From positions 487,284-551,283 of the forward strand of contig OAPG01000020.1 of the NCBI GenBank assembly GCA_900208305.1: DNA of 64,000 nucleotides, in the 5' to 3' direction. Position 1 is the stretch's first letter; each line of letters opens with the position of its first letter. The notes beneath the pieces are model-generated. The model searched no databases, was not told the origin of the DNA, and was given only the letters and a program-made list of their open reading frames with translations. Positions 20,357 through 30,301 of the stretch are shown here, in pieces. Both the position numbers and the translations under genes were made by a program. The DNA is from Melanopsichium pennsylvanicum (Eukaryota > Basidiomycota > Ustilaginomycetes > Ustilaginales).

Positions 20357-20450
20357 GTCATTCTATGTTTGCTAGCTACAATAGATACCCAGTACAAAGC
20401 TAGGATTCACCATATCATTTGCGTTATTACGCGCACAATCATTCCCAGCC
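19726..20450. promoter_or_regulatory. Divergent intergenic region with simple repeats
   Basis: 725 bp between the DUF1295 gene and kinesin-5. It has an (AT)n run near 19910-19922, a CACT tetranucleotide run near 19937-19955, and a (CAT)17 tract at 20305-20355 in the kinesin 5' flank. Confidence 0.4.
20305..20355 (+). repeat. (CAT)17 microsatellite
   Basis: A 51-bp perfect trinucleotide tract, 95 bp upstream of the kinesin start codon, followed by ATCGTC. It gives an artefactual poly-His frame that does not join any gene. Confidence 0.9.
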
Positions 20451-23400
20451 ATGTCCGCACTTCGACGACAACCGTCGTCCTCTAACCTCGTTCGTCCAGC
20501 TCAGCCTCGCTCAAGAGCTCCAAGCGTGGCGCCACCTATTTCATCCTCTGGTGCTGCTAGGAGGCTCACCGTCAATTCATCTCAGTCAGCACCTCGTCCA
20601 CCTTCATCCGCTTCTAGCAACGACGCAAATAACAAACGCTCTGATGCCACCGAATCCAATATTCAGGTCGTCGTTCGTGTACGAGGCCAAGCTCCCAACG
20701 AACCAAACAAGACAGAAACTGGTATAATCACCACATCAGGCCCTCGCTCTCAGCAGATTGATGTGGCTATCGAACCAGCTCCCGTTTCTTCCTCGTCACT
20801 CCTGACTTGCTCCTCTTCTCTAGTTCAAGAATCTTCCACACGCCAAAAGAGCTATCACTTTGATCAAGTGTTCGGTCCCGAAGCAGATCAAGGTATGGTA
20901 TACCAAGATGTCGTTGGTCCCATTCTTGAAGAAGTCATGTCCGGCTATAACTGCACCATCTTTGCCTATGGTCAGACAGGTACGGGTAAAACTCATACCA
21001 TGGAAGGCGACTTGACTTCTCAGATGGGCACCTACAGCTCAGAAGCTGGCATCATTCCCCGCTCGCTCTACCGTCTCTTCCACACCCTTGAACTTTCCAA
21101 AGAAGACTATTCAGTTAAAGCCACCTTTATCGAGCTGTACAACGAGGAGCTTCGCGATTTGCTCAGCCTCGAATCTTCCACCGAGTCATTTCCATCAGCA
21201 CACAAAGACTCGCAGCAGCACAACCTCAGAATGTACGACGATGCGCGTGGTAAGGGTGTAGTAATACAAGGTCTCGAAGAAGTCGCGCTCAAGGATGCCG
21301 CCCACGGCCTCACCGTGCTTCAAAGAGGCAGCCAAAAGAGGCAGATTGCAGCCACCAACTGCAACGAGCAATCGAGTCGATCTCACAGTGTTTTTACCAT
21401 GACCGTATTCATCAAGGACAAGGGTTCACGCGGCGAGGATGTGCTCAAGATCGGCAAGCTCAACTTGGTCGACTTGGCGGGCTCCGAAAACATCGGTCGC
21501 TCCGGAGCACAAAACGGTCGAGCAAGAGAAGCAGGTATGATCAACCAAAGTCTGCTCACCCTCGGTCGTGTCATCAATGCTCTTGTCGAAAAGAGCAGCC
21601 ACATCCCATATCGCGAATCCAAACTTACCCGACTCCTCCAAGAATCCCTCGGCGGTCGTACCAAAACATGCATCATTGCCACCATTTCACAAGAACGTGC
21701 CAACATTGAAGAAACACTCTCGACGCTCGACTATGCCTTGCGAGCCAAATCCATCAAGAATCGCCCCGAGCTCAATACACGCATGACTCGTTCCGCATTG
21801 ATCAAAGAGTACGTGTTTGAGATCGAACGACTCAAGGGCGACCTTCAGGCTTCGCGCGATCAGAACGGCATCTACTTGACCGACGAGTCTTGGAAAACGA
21901 TGCACAACGAACACGAGGAGCGCAAGACACTCGCCGAAACGTTGAAGCGCAATGCAGAGGTCACCGAGAGCAAGCTCAGTTCGCTAAAGGAGCAATTCGA
22001 GCAGAACATGCAGCTTCTTGTCAAGCGCGATAACGAAGTGAAAGTTGCAAAGGCAGAGTGCGCGGACAAGGTAGCCGAGCTCGAAGCTCTGATCGCAAAA
22101 GCAACCTCGCTCGAGTTGACCATCGAGGAAGAAGTGGCTCTCAGAAAGGCGTACATGGCAAGTGAGGCGCATCTCAACCAAGCCGCAGCGTCACTCGCCG
22201 AGCTTGTGCATCAGAGCACCGCCGATGTCCAAGCATTGTTCGACAAGCTCGAGAGGAAGACGACGGTGGAGAAAGCCAACCGTACTCTGGTTGCTGAATG
22301 CAGAAACGCAGTCTCGCAAAGAGCCATCGAACTCGAGACAAGTTTGATCAACTTCCACTCTGCTGAAGGTGAATTCCACGCTTCGCTCAAATCCAATCTG
22401 GATTCCCTGGTCAAAGGGACCGAGACTCGACACGATGAGCAGCAACAATTCCTCCAAGCACGCCTCAAGAAGGTTTCGAACTCACTCCGCGAGGTACGAT
22501 CTGGACAAATGGAGTCCAAAGACGTACTATCGGCTCTATTGGGGGATCTGGATTCGACCATCCAAGAAATGCAGGCTTCCAGCGAGTCGAGTCTTGGGTC
22601 GCTCAAGCAAACATGTCGCGGTGCAATCAATGACGTCGTGTTGGCAAACACGCAACGTTTTGCGCAAGTAGCTGTGTCAATGAAGCAGATGGTACAGTCA
22701 CACGTTGCATCGCTGCGCGACGTTAGAGAGATCAACGAGATGAATCAGGGCAAACTTGCAGAGGTCAAGGCGGCGGCCGAGGCGGCGAGCAACCAAGAGA
22801 TTTCGCGGTTGAGAGAGCAGAACGCGATACTCACCGCAACGGTGGATGAGATGAAGCGCAGCAACATATGCCTGAAATCGGACCTCATGGCAGATTTCGG
22901 TAGACTGCTTGATCGATTCACAGAGAAGCAAGAGTCGGCAGTCTCGACATCCATCGCGTCTGCTCAAAATCTCGTCTCGCGCTCCACTGAAGCGTCTGAA
23001 TCTCACGCTTCGGAACAGCGCAACCAGCTTGACTCGATCTGTTTGGCAACAAATGAGATGGCTTGTCATCTGGAACGCTCACAGACCTCTCTTGTGTCCC
23101 AGTCGAGCGAAATCGCCAAAGACGTTACCGAAGCCAGCGACGAGCTTGGACACAAGATGGACGCATTCGCTTCAGCCATCGAAGATGATCTTTCAGCGTC
23201 GACGGTGAATGCGTCTCGTGTTCATGAAGAGATTTCAGGGCTCACTTCAAAGACGAGAGAAGAGATCGAATCGCGTACCAAAGCGCAGTCGGCCAAGATC
23301 AAGTCTACCAATACCAAGCTCACAGAGACGTTGGAATCAATAACTTCAAACCTTGAGGCGTCGTCATGCGAAGTTGGCTCGGCAGCCAGGCAAGTGGTTG

Positions 23401-24032
23401 AGTCGGTTGATGAAAGGCAAGCGGAGGTGAGAGTGTGGGGCGAGCAGATTGGTCAAGGGCTTAAAGGTTTGTGTTGCGACTCCAACACTTTGTTGGCGAG
23501 CAAATTCAAGGAGGACAAGAGTACCGGGCAAACGCCACAGAAGAGGGTGTGGAAGATGCCTGGTAGATGGAAACTTGTTCCATCCAATCGGGAGGATGCT
23601 ATTCAGGCTGGAAGAAAGGTAGTTGACACTTTGGTAGTTTCGACTGTTACTACTGCGAGTGATGACTTGATGAGTTCCGAGGTTGGATTCGAAGCTTTAT
23701 CCGAGCCTGAAGACGTCCAGATTACTGACGTTGCACCAGATTCCGCAGATGCGAGTATTGATAAAGTGGCCCAGATTCGAGCCGAGACACCAATCGAAGT
23801 GCAAGAAAAGCCAATAAAAACACGCTCAACACGACCATTACGAGAACTTGCATTCGACCATTCCAACCTACCCACTTCAACATGCAACAATGACAAGTCG
23901 AACAACCACTCGATCAAAACAAACGTCTTCAATGAATCATCATCACTATCAAAATCAAGAAACTTACCAAAAAACAAACTTGAACTTCTACCACCATCCA
24001 CTTTACCTATGAGCAAACGAGCCAGATCTTAG
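20451..24032 (+). CDS. KIP1: Kinesin-5 (bimC/Eg5/Cut7) mitotic motor
   Basis: A 1193-aa plus-end motor that slides antiparallel spindle microtubules. After a Ser/Pro-rich head (1-70), the motor domain begins NIQVVVRVRG. The P-loop GQTGTGKT is at 174-181; switch I NEQSSRSH and switch II DLAGSE follow, then the bimC-type neck ending in NRPELNTRMTRSALIKEY. A long coiled coil runs from about 460 to 1010. Near the C-terminus TPQKRVWKMP matches the bimC box, whose Thr is a CDK site in Eg5. The tail after it (about 1030-1193) is Ser-rich and poorly conserved. No intron is needed. The symbol is given for the family; it could equally be called cut7 or kin2-type. Confidence 0.95.
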   Translation: MSALRRQPSSSNLVRPAQPRSRAPSVAPPISSSGAARRLTVNSSQSAPRPPSSASSNDANNKRSDATESNIQVVVRVRGQAPNEPNKTETGIITTSGPRSQQIDVAIEPAPVSSSSLLTCSSSLVQESSTRQKSYHFDQVFGPEADQGMVYQDVVGPILEEVMSGYNCTIFAYGQTGTGKTHTMEGDLTSQMGTYSSEAGIIPRSLYRLFHTLELSKEDYSVKATFIELYNEELRDLLSLESSTESFPSAHKDSQQHNLRMYDDARGKGVVIQGLEEVALKDAAHGLTVLQRGSQKRQIAATNCNEQSSRSHSVFTMTVFIKDKGSRGEDVLKIGKLNLVDLAGSENIGRSGAQNGRAREAGMINQSLLTLGRVINALVEKSSHIPYRESKLTRLLQESLGGRTKTCIIATISQERANIEETLSTLDYALRAKSIKNRPELNTRMTRSALIKEYVFEIERLKGDLQASRDQNGIYLTDESWKTMHNEHEERKTLAETLKRNAEVTESKLSSLKEQFEQNMQLLVKRDNEVKVAKAECADKVAELEALIAKATSLELTIEEEVALRKAYMASEAHLNQAAASLAELVHQSTADVQALFDKLERKTTVEKANRTLVAECRNAVSQRAIELETSLINFHSAEGEFHASLKSNLDSLVKGTETRHDEQQQFLQARLKKVSNSLREVRSGQMESKDVLSALLGDLDSTIQEMQASSESSLGSLKQTCRGAINDVVLANTQRFAQVAVSMKQMVQSHVASLRDVREINEMNQGKLAEVKAAAEAASNQEISRLREQNAILTATVDEMKRSNICLKSDLMADFGRLLDRFTEKQESAVSTSIASAQNLVSRSTEASESHASEQRNQLDSICLATNEMACHLERSQTSLVSQSSEIAKDVTEASDELGHKMDAFASAIEDDLSASTVNASRVHEEISGLTSKTREEIESRTKAQSAKIKSTNTKLTETLESITSNLEASSCEVGSAARQVVESVDERQAEVRVWGEQIGQGLKGLCCDSNTLLASKFKEDKSTGQTPQKRVWKMPGRWKLVPSNREDAIQAGRKVVDTLVVSTVTTASDDLMSSEVGFEALSEPEDVQITDVAPDSADASIDKVAQIRAETPIEVQEKPIKTRSTRPLRELAFDHSNLPTSTCNNDKSNNHSIKTNVFNESSSLSKSRNLPKNKLELLPPSTLPMSKRARS

Positions 24033-24294
24033 CCTTAGTAAATAGTAAATTTAGTTTACAATAAGTTGCTCAGCTGTAGGTTTTCGAGTAAGATTGTACC
24101 CTAAACCTTTTCTTATACCAAGTGTTCAAGCTTCGATGCGTATTTGTTTACTTTGCGTGGGTTGTGCAAGAATCTAGCCAAGTGTTTCACAAATAGTTTC
24201 ATGCTGTATAAGACGCAGAGACGGATGAGATCATACTATAATGAATTTAAGCTACCATAATAATCTCCCTTCCCTTCCCTTCTCTTGAAGAAAA

Positions 24295-25254
24295 TTATGA
24301 TTTTGTAACGTCGAAGTTTTTACCAGTAATAAGTTGATAAGCCTCTCTATATTTTTGCTCTGTCCTCTTTACCACATCATCTGGCAATGTCACTGGTATT
24401 CCCTGATCTGCAGCCTTGTCCAACCCATTCTTCTTGAGCCAATCTCTTACATACTGTTTGTCGAAACTATCCTGACTCGTACCCACTTTGTAAGTTTCAG
24501 CAGACCAAAATCTGGAACTATCGGGAGTGAGAACTTCGTCAACTAAGATCATGGTATCGTTTTCACCTACGATGCCAAATTCGAACTTGGTATCTGCCAA
24601 GATAATGCCTCTGCTCTTGGCATGTGCAGCGGCTTTGGAATAGAGTGCCACAGCAGCGCAAGACATACGCTTTGCGAGATCGGAACCAATGATATCAGCC
24701 ACTTTGTCTGGGTGAATGTTTTCATCGTGATCGCCTTGTTCGGCTTTGGTGGAAGGGGTAAAGAGAGGACCGTTGGGAATTTGTTGAGATTCTTCAAGAT
24801 CAGCAGCAAGTTGAATACCATGAACTGTTCCGGTACGTTTATATTCGGCCCAACCGGAACCGGTAATGTAACCTCGAACAATGGCTTCAATAGGTAGAAC
24901 TTTGGCTCGCTTAACGAGCATGGAACGACCCTGGACTTGATCTTTGACCGATTCGAGTTTAGCCTTGAGCTCGAAAGGGAAGAATTCATAGTCGGTGGCG
25001 ATAATGTGTGATTCGATCACAGATGGAGTGAGAAGGTCGAACCAAAAGGTGGAGAGGGCGTGAAGTAGTTTGCCTTTATTAGGGATGCCGTTGTTGAGAA
25101 TAATGTCGAAAGCAGAAATTCTGTCGGTAGCCACAAAAAGAATGGCACCGGCATGAGGACCGTGTACGAGACCTGCATCGTATACATCACGCACCTTGCC
25201 TTTTGCTATGAGTTTGAGTGGCAAGTCGGTGGTGACAATAGCGTTTTGAGACAT
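24295..25254 (-). CDS. ADE1: Phosphoribosylaminoimidazole-succinocarboxamide (SAICAR) synthetase
   Basis: 319 aa from ATG 25254 (MSQNAIVTTDLPLKLIAKGKV). The frame extends 20 codons upstream only from GTG. It catalyses ATP-dependent joining of CAIR with aspartate in de novo purine synthesis, in the cytosol. Conserved elements include KGKVRDVYDAG near the N-terminus, FVATDRISAFDI, IEAIVRGYITGSGW, and LADTKFEFG followed by LVDEVLTPDSSRFW. The length fits fungal Ade1 (about 300 aa) as a monofunctional enzyme. It is divergent from the large transporter gene across 487 bp. Confidence 0.96.
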   Translation of the reverse strand: MSQNAIVTTDLPLKLIAKGKVRDVYDAGLVHGPHAGAILFVATDRISAFDIILNNGIPNKGKLLHALSTFWFDLLTPSVIESHIIATDYEFFPFELKAKLESVKDQVQGRSMLVKRAKVLPIEAIVRGYITGSGWAEYKRTGTVHGIQLAADLEESQQIPNGPLFTPSTKAEQGDHDENIHPDKVADIIGSDLAKRMSCAAVALYSKAAAHAKSRGIILADTKFEFGIVGENDTMILVDEVLTPDSSRFWSAETYKVGTSQDSFDKQYVRDWLKKNGLDKAADQGIPVTLPDDVVKRTEQKYREAYQLITGKNFDVTKS

Positions 25255-25741
25255 GGTATTGTTGACGTTGACTTGACGTTGACCTGGAATGTAGTGATGG
25301 TGTTCAGGACACAAGCAAGAGAGACAAGAGACACTACAACAACAACGACGACGACGATGCGACGTTCCAAACCCAATCTAATCTATACATTTCACAATTT
25401 CAATTTATGTATACTTAAGCAACCTAACATATGTAAAAATACCAAGTTAACCAATCTAACAAATTTGCAGTAAATTTACAATATCTTTGTGTAAGCAACA
25501 CAACTCTGTCCTTCCTTGCTTGTCAACATCATCATCGCCATGACCACTTTTCTCCATTCTTGGATACAATCCTCGTACAATTATCAACACTTGGGCTAGT
25601 CTGCTTTCCATGACACTGCCACTTACCGATCCACGTGTGCGGAATCGCGCCGCCTAATTGCATCCTTCAATATATATTGACTTTTACCTCGTACTTCCTC
25701 CCCATTTCCCCCCTTACTCCCATCGTCGACTTTCGAAAGAT
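25255..25741. promoter_or_regulatory. Shared promoter region, ADE1 / Bre4-like gene
   Basis: 487 bp between divergent starts. A TATATATT at 25671-25678 lies 64 bp upstream of the transporter ATG and is a candidate TATA box for it. A run of CAACAACAACGACGACGACG near 25337 is a short trinucleotide tract. Confidence 0.45.
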
Positions 25742-28700
25742 ATGATCGACTCTACATCATCACATCCTGGATTGTCGCACGCTCGAGTTGCTTCAAATGA
25801 TTCACAGCCTCAATCACGGTTCAACGACACCGCTCGACACACCAACTTGCACGATTCATCCACAATCCCTGCCATTTCAGTCACTAGAATGGCCTCCGCA
25901 TCCAAACTACCAACATCAGCACATGCTCTTCTTGAATCCACAAGTGCTGCTTCAGCCGAGGCAACCCGTTACGAATCTTCCGTCATGCATTCCAGCACGC
26001 TCTCCTCAAATCAGCACCAAACCACTCGCAATCGAGCAAGAACGCGCATCAGCGCAAAAACACCGAGTCCCAATAGCGAGGCAAACGCAGCTGACATTGA
26101 TCAAGCAGAAAAGCAACATCTCCCTTCAACTACTCATAACGACACCAACAACGGCAAACGCAAACCCAAATCCAGTCGTGTCAACGCGCATTGGAAGCGT
26201 TTCGCCGCCACCATCGGCCTCTACCCTCTTCCGTGGTACTTGAGCTGGATCTTACCTTGCTTCACTTGGCCAAAACTCAAACCCGTCATTCGTTCCTCGC
26301 TACTCGCTTGGATCTGCATGCTCTTTATCCTCATCCGTCCCACTGAAATCGCTCTCGGCAGTGCTTCTTTCCTCGTCCTCGTTGCCGCTTTCATCCAGCC
26401 AGCAGAAGCTCCACTCGCAGCCGTCGTCGAGCGCGAATTCTTCACTCTTGTCTTTGTCTGTGGTGCCTGGCTATGGTCAGTCATCGCTATCGCCATCTCC
26501 CACGCAGCTCGCAAGAACAAGCTTTCTCGCGCAGAGTTTAGTATCCAACGCGCTGTAAGGGGCGACTACATTGAAGCACGCTCCACCATCCCTTGTGCTG
26601 TCTTCCTCTCCGTCGGCTCGGCAGTCATGCTCTACGTCAAAGTTCGCTTCGGCCCAGGTCCTTTCCTCTTCGCTTCCGTCCTCAGCTGTATTCTTCTCAA
26701 CATTGCTTTGACCTACGCTCCTCTTTACCCTTTTCCTTTTTATTCCCTTGGCCAAGCAGTAGTGGTGCCTCTTGCTCTCAAAGCCGCCGTCAACATCTTT
26801 CTCAGCATCGTCTTCTTCCCAAAGTCCGTCAACTCGCAATTTGTGGAACATCTTGTCGCTGTCCTCAACCCCATTTCCGAGGCTTGCGGAGATCAGGTCA
26901 AGCTCTTGCTTACTTCACCGCTCGACACCCCCTCCTCCGACCCATCCAGCGACAAGCACCCAGAAGTCGAGTCTGCCGAGCAGCACAAGCATGGCTTCGA
27001 CTTTGAGTTTGTCAAGAACAAACTCGCAGCGGCAGAAGGTGGGTTGGTGCCCGTGTCAATGTCATCGCGCCTTTTGACACGCGAGATTTCATTCGGCTTG
27101 GCCAATGGTGACGACCTCAGAGCGTTGGAGAGGCTGTCGCGTTCGTTAATAGCCCCCGCCGATGGTTGGTCCTACTACTACGCCTCGATCAAAGCAGACA
27201 TTCAATCGGCACACTTTCCAAAGACGCCGGTCCCTTCACGTCTCGCCACTCCAGCTATCACGCCTGCCATCACTCCTAGGACCTCGTTCGAGCATTCCAG
27301 GGATCATTCCGAGTCGGGTCACACAACTCAACGTGACGCCACACACCCCACTTTCACGCAAAAGGACAGTCACCAGCATCAATTGCATCCTCCCTCGCGT
27401 CCGCATTCGCCAGCCTTGACACCGCTCACGCCTTTCGCTACGGCACACCATGATTCGCCGCACATGCCCGTTCCTGCATCCGGCACGAGCACGCCCCATC
27501 GAGAGTCTCCTCTTCACAGTCAAGTTTTTCCCCACGAATCGTCCCATTCTACTGATGCTACTAGCTTCCGACAGCTCGACGAGCATCCCTCTGTCCAACC
27601 GGGGAACGAACTCACTTCGTCACGCTTCCGCAAGATGGCTCACTCCATCGCAGCCGCATCCCGCAGCTCCTCACCCCGCCGATGGACCCATCACGGCCAC
27701 CACGGCTCTACCGACGTTCGCGACCACCACCATCATGACAGTCGCTACCACCAAGCTCTGGACCGCTCCAACCAGCTTCTCCACAACTTTGTGCACAAGC
27801 GCGATCCCGCACCCGTCGCCATCTGGGAATCCATTCGCTTCGGCAACCTCGAATCTTATCTTCACACCCCCGCGTCCAACTTTATCACGGAAATGTTTGC
27901 ACAGCTCCTTCGTGAGACTTGCTCCGACCTTTTGACTGCAGATGCTGAGGCGATTCGTCATGTCGTTGCTTGGCTCTCACATCTCAATTCTCAACGCTAT
28001 CGTTTCTTGCACGATAGGCTCTTCTTGTCAAAGGAGCAGAGGGCAGACAAGGGACGAAAGCAAGCGGACGAGACAGCCAAAGTGATTGCCAGTGTCGAAG
28101 CAAAGCTGTCGGAATTCAACAGATCGCAGCGATTGAAAGTGCTCGACCCTTACCGAGACGCCCTTTGCGCAAATCAAAAGGCTTCGCTTGGCAACGCGGA
28201 TTTGGCAGCTGAGCTTGATCTGCGCACAGGTCCCGGCGAGATTGGAAAAATCCATCACAGGTATCTGTACCAGGCGTGGTTACACCAGTTTCACACAATC
28301 AGCTTTACGGAACGATTGTTGGCGTTGCTGAGGGAGGTCGAAGCGATTCAAAGGGAAAGAACAGCGGCTCATTTGTGGTTCCCGCACTGGCCAAAGATGT
28401 TATCCGTCGACGCGTGGCGTAATTCGAGTGGTGATGCGCACGAAGCGGACGAACCAGACAATGACCCGGAACACATTCCGGATATCACCAGTGACACTCC
28501 AGCCGCTTCAAGGACATCCAGTAGAGGCAGTGCCGGTGCTGTCGAGTCCAACAGCAGCAGTCAGACCCAGCGTGGTCATGCACAGGATGAAAAGGGTAAC
28601 GGGCATGCACATGCACACTTTTGTAGCAGCTCGGATCACCCACAGCACCACCACCAGCATCACGACGACAATTTGATCGGTGCTGAGCGTGACCCGATTG

Positions 28701-30301
28701 TCGACCTTAGCTCCACCCGCGCTCGAGACCCAGACGCGCTTGACCCGGAAGGATTCCTCCAAGTTGTCGGTCATACCATCTACTTCTGGACTCGCCGTCC
28801 GTTCCGCGGCAACACGCTCTTTGGTGTCAAGGCAGCCGCTCTCATCGCGCTCGTCTCGCTTCCCGCACACCTGAAATCCTCGGCGGGATGGTGCTACGAG
28901 AATCGAGCGATTTGGGCCATCTTCATGGCGCAACTGACTCTGGCGCGTTTCCGTGGCGAGACGGCGTTTGCGCTTCTCTCGCGAATCCTCGCCACAGCGA
29001 TTGGAGCGGTGTTTGCGCTCATCATCTGGTACATTTCCACTGGAGACGGCAGAGGCAATGCGTTTGGTCTGGGTGCAACCACAGCGGTAGCTTTCCCAAT
29101 CGTCATGTTGTTCCGAATTTACTTTCCCGGACCTCCTATCACGCCCATCATTGCATCGGTGACAACGGGCTTGATTGTGGGGTACAGTTGGAAAGATGTG
29201 ACGAATCCAACGATTGGTTCTCCTGGCTATGGTTGGACCACGGCTTGGAAACGGTTGGTGGCGGTGGTTGTGGGTGTTTCTGCCGCTTATATCTTTAGCT
29301 ATCTGCCACCGACTTCGACGTTGAGGCAGTACCAGAGGTTGTCGCATGCGGCGACGATTGCCGAGTTGGGCAAGATTTACTGTGCTGTGGTTGGGATTGC
29401 TAGCCATTCTCATCAGCGGGCAACTGCCTGTTCTTGTTGCACTACTACCACTGGGGTTGAAAAAGCTGTGCAATCGCAATTGCAGTCTCGGTCAGGTTCA
29501 CGCAGGCCCAGTCTACACCATCCGTCGGAATCACAACAACCATCACCAGCTCTTGCTGGCCAACTGAACAACGCCAAGAATGAAAAAGAAGAAGAAGAAG
29601 AAGAGAAAGGAAAGAAAGCGACGCTTGTCAACGTACATCCGAGCTCTGAAGCGGTTCGCAAACGAATCATTGCGATTCGTGCTAAACTTCGACGTTTGTC
29701 CATGATCTCTGTCAACGTGTCGTACGAGTTTTCTTTGCGTGGACGATGGCCTGCGGCTAGGTATAGGGAATTGTTTGATGTGCAGATGCAAATTTCCAAG
29801 TTGCTTTCTCATTGTTTGGCGATTTTGGAGAGGCTGGGACCTGCGTATTCGATAGCTTTGTTGAGAAGGACGAGGTTTTTGGATCCAAAGTTTTTGGGGG
29901 ATGTGGTGAGCGTGATTTCAATGTGTTCCACAGCGCTTAAAACGGGAGAAGCATTACCACAAGTAACGCCTTGTCCTTTGGTGGATAGGTTTTTGCAAAC
30001 TCCTCATGGTTTTTCTGCTTACCTTCCCACGGAAGACAAATACAAGAACAACATGAATGGAAACGGTTGGAATGAATTGGATGAAATGTTATCGACCTTA
30101 CCTCAAAAAATAACGCTCACCACACTTCAAGATGCAGAATACATGACGTTCAGTGTTGGCGTAGCTACACTCTTCGGGTTAGTGGTACGAATTGACAAAC
30201 TTTGCATTGCGGTCAAGGAATTGGTAGGCGAAAGTTACGCTCTCCCCGTCCAAGTATACGCAATGCTGAATGACAACAATCATGTTCAAAACCTACACTG
30301 A
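25742..30301 (+). CDS. Large Bre4/ArAE-type membrane transporter (FUSC-like)
   Basis: 1519 aa from ATG 25742 (MIDSTSSHPG); the frame upstream starts only at TTG. A hydrophilic head (1-155) is followed by a first block of membrane helices (about 180-360: WILPCFTWPKLKPVIRSS, ILIRPTEIALG, FLVLVAAFIQPAEAPLAAVVE). A long His/Ser-rich cytosolic region with many SP and TP sites follows, then a second helix block (about 1025-1190) with RAIWAIFMAQLTLARFRGET and FPIVMLFRIYFPGPPITPII. A third soluble domain ends the protein. This two-block layout matches the fungal putative ER transporter family (PF10337/PF10334, brefeldin A sensitivity protein 4) related to aromatic-acid exporters. The substrate is unknown. 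A stretch of repeated Glu codons lies near 29586. Confidence 0.85.
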   Translation: MIDSTSSHPGLSHARVASNDSQPQSRFNDTARHTNLHDSSTIPAISVTRMASASKLPTSAHALLESTSAASAEATRYESSVMHSSTLSSNQHQTTRNRARTRISAKTPSPNSEANAADIDQAEKQHLPSTTHNDTNNGKRKPKSSRVNAHWKRFAATIGLYPLPWYLSWILPCFTWPKLKPVIRSSLLAWICMLFILIRPTEIALGSASFLVLVAAFIQPAEAPLAAVVEREFFTLVFVCGAWLWSVIAIAISHAARKNKLSRAEFSIQRAVRGDYIEARSTIPCAVFLSVGSAVMLYVKVRFGPGPFLFASVLSCILLNIALTYAPLYPFPFYSLGQAVVVPLALKAAVNIFLSIVFFPKSVNSQFVEHLVAVLNPISEACGDQVKLLLTSPLDTPSSDPSSDKHPEVESAEQHKHGFDFEFVKNKLAAAEGGLVPVSMSSRLLTREISFGLANGDDLRALERLSRSLIAPADGWSYYYASIKADIQSAHFPKTPVPSRLATPAITPAITPRTSFEHSRDHSESGHTTQRDATHPTFTQKDSHQHQLHPPSRPHSPALTPLTPFATAHHDSPHMPVPASGTSTPHRESPLHSQVFPHESSHSTDATSFRQLDEHPSVQPGNELTSSRFRKMAHSIAAASRSSSPRRWTHHGHHGSTDVRDHHHHDSRYHQALDRSNQLLHNFVHKRDPAPVAIWESIRFGNLESYLHTPASNFITEMFAQLLRETCSDLLTADAEAIRHVVAWLSHLNSQRYRFLHDRLFLSKEQRADKGRKQADETAKVIASVEAKLSEFNRSQRLKVLDPYRDALCANQKASLGNADLAAELDLRTGPGEIGKIHHRYLYQAWLHQFHTISFTERLLALLREVEAIQRERTAAHLWFPHWPKMLSVDAWRNSSGDAHEADEPDNDPEHIPDITSDTPAASRTSSRGSAGAVESNSSSQTQRGHAQDEKGNGHAHAHFCSSSDHPQHHHQHHDDNLIGAERDPIVDLSSTRARDPDALDPEGFLQVVGHTIYFWTRRPFRGNTLFGVKAAALIALVSLPAHLKSSAGWCYENRAIWAIFMAQLTLARFRGETAFALLSRILATAIGAVFALIIWYISTGDGRGNAFGLGATTAVAFPIVMLFRIYFPGPPITPIIASVTTGLIVGYSWKDVTNPTIGSPGYGWTTAWKRLVAVVVGVSAAYIFSYLPPTSTLRQYQRLSHAATIAELGKIYCAVVGIASHSHQRATACSCCTTTTGVEKAVQSQLQSRSGSRRPSLHHPSESQQPSPALAGQLNNAKNEKEEEEEEKGKKATLVNVHPSSEAVRKRIIAIRAKLRRLSMISVNVSYEFSLRGRWPAARYRELFDVQMQISKLLSHCLAILERLGPAYSIALLRRTRFLDPKFLGDVVSVISMCSTALKTGEALPQVTPCPLVDRFLQTPHGFSAYLPTEDKYKNNMNGNGWNELDEMLSTLPQKITLTTLQDAEYMTFSVGVATLFGLVVRIDKLCIAVKELVGESYALPVQVYAMLNDNNHVQNLH

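Noticed and set aside
20167..20485. Poly-His and poly-Ile frames
   Set aside because: They are translations of the (CAT)17 microsatellite.
28508..29479. 323-aa minus-strand ORF
   Set aside because: It is the antisense shadow of the transporter gene, whose plus frame has clear membrane motifs.
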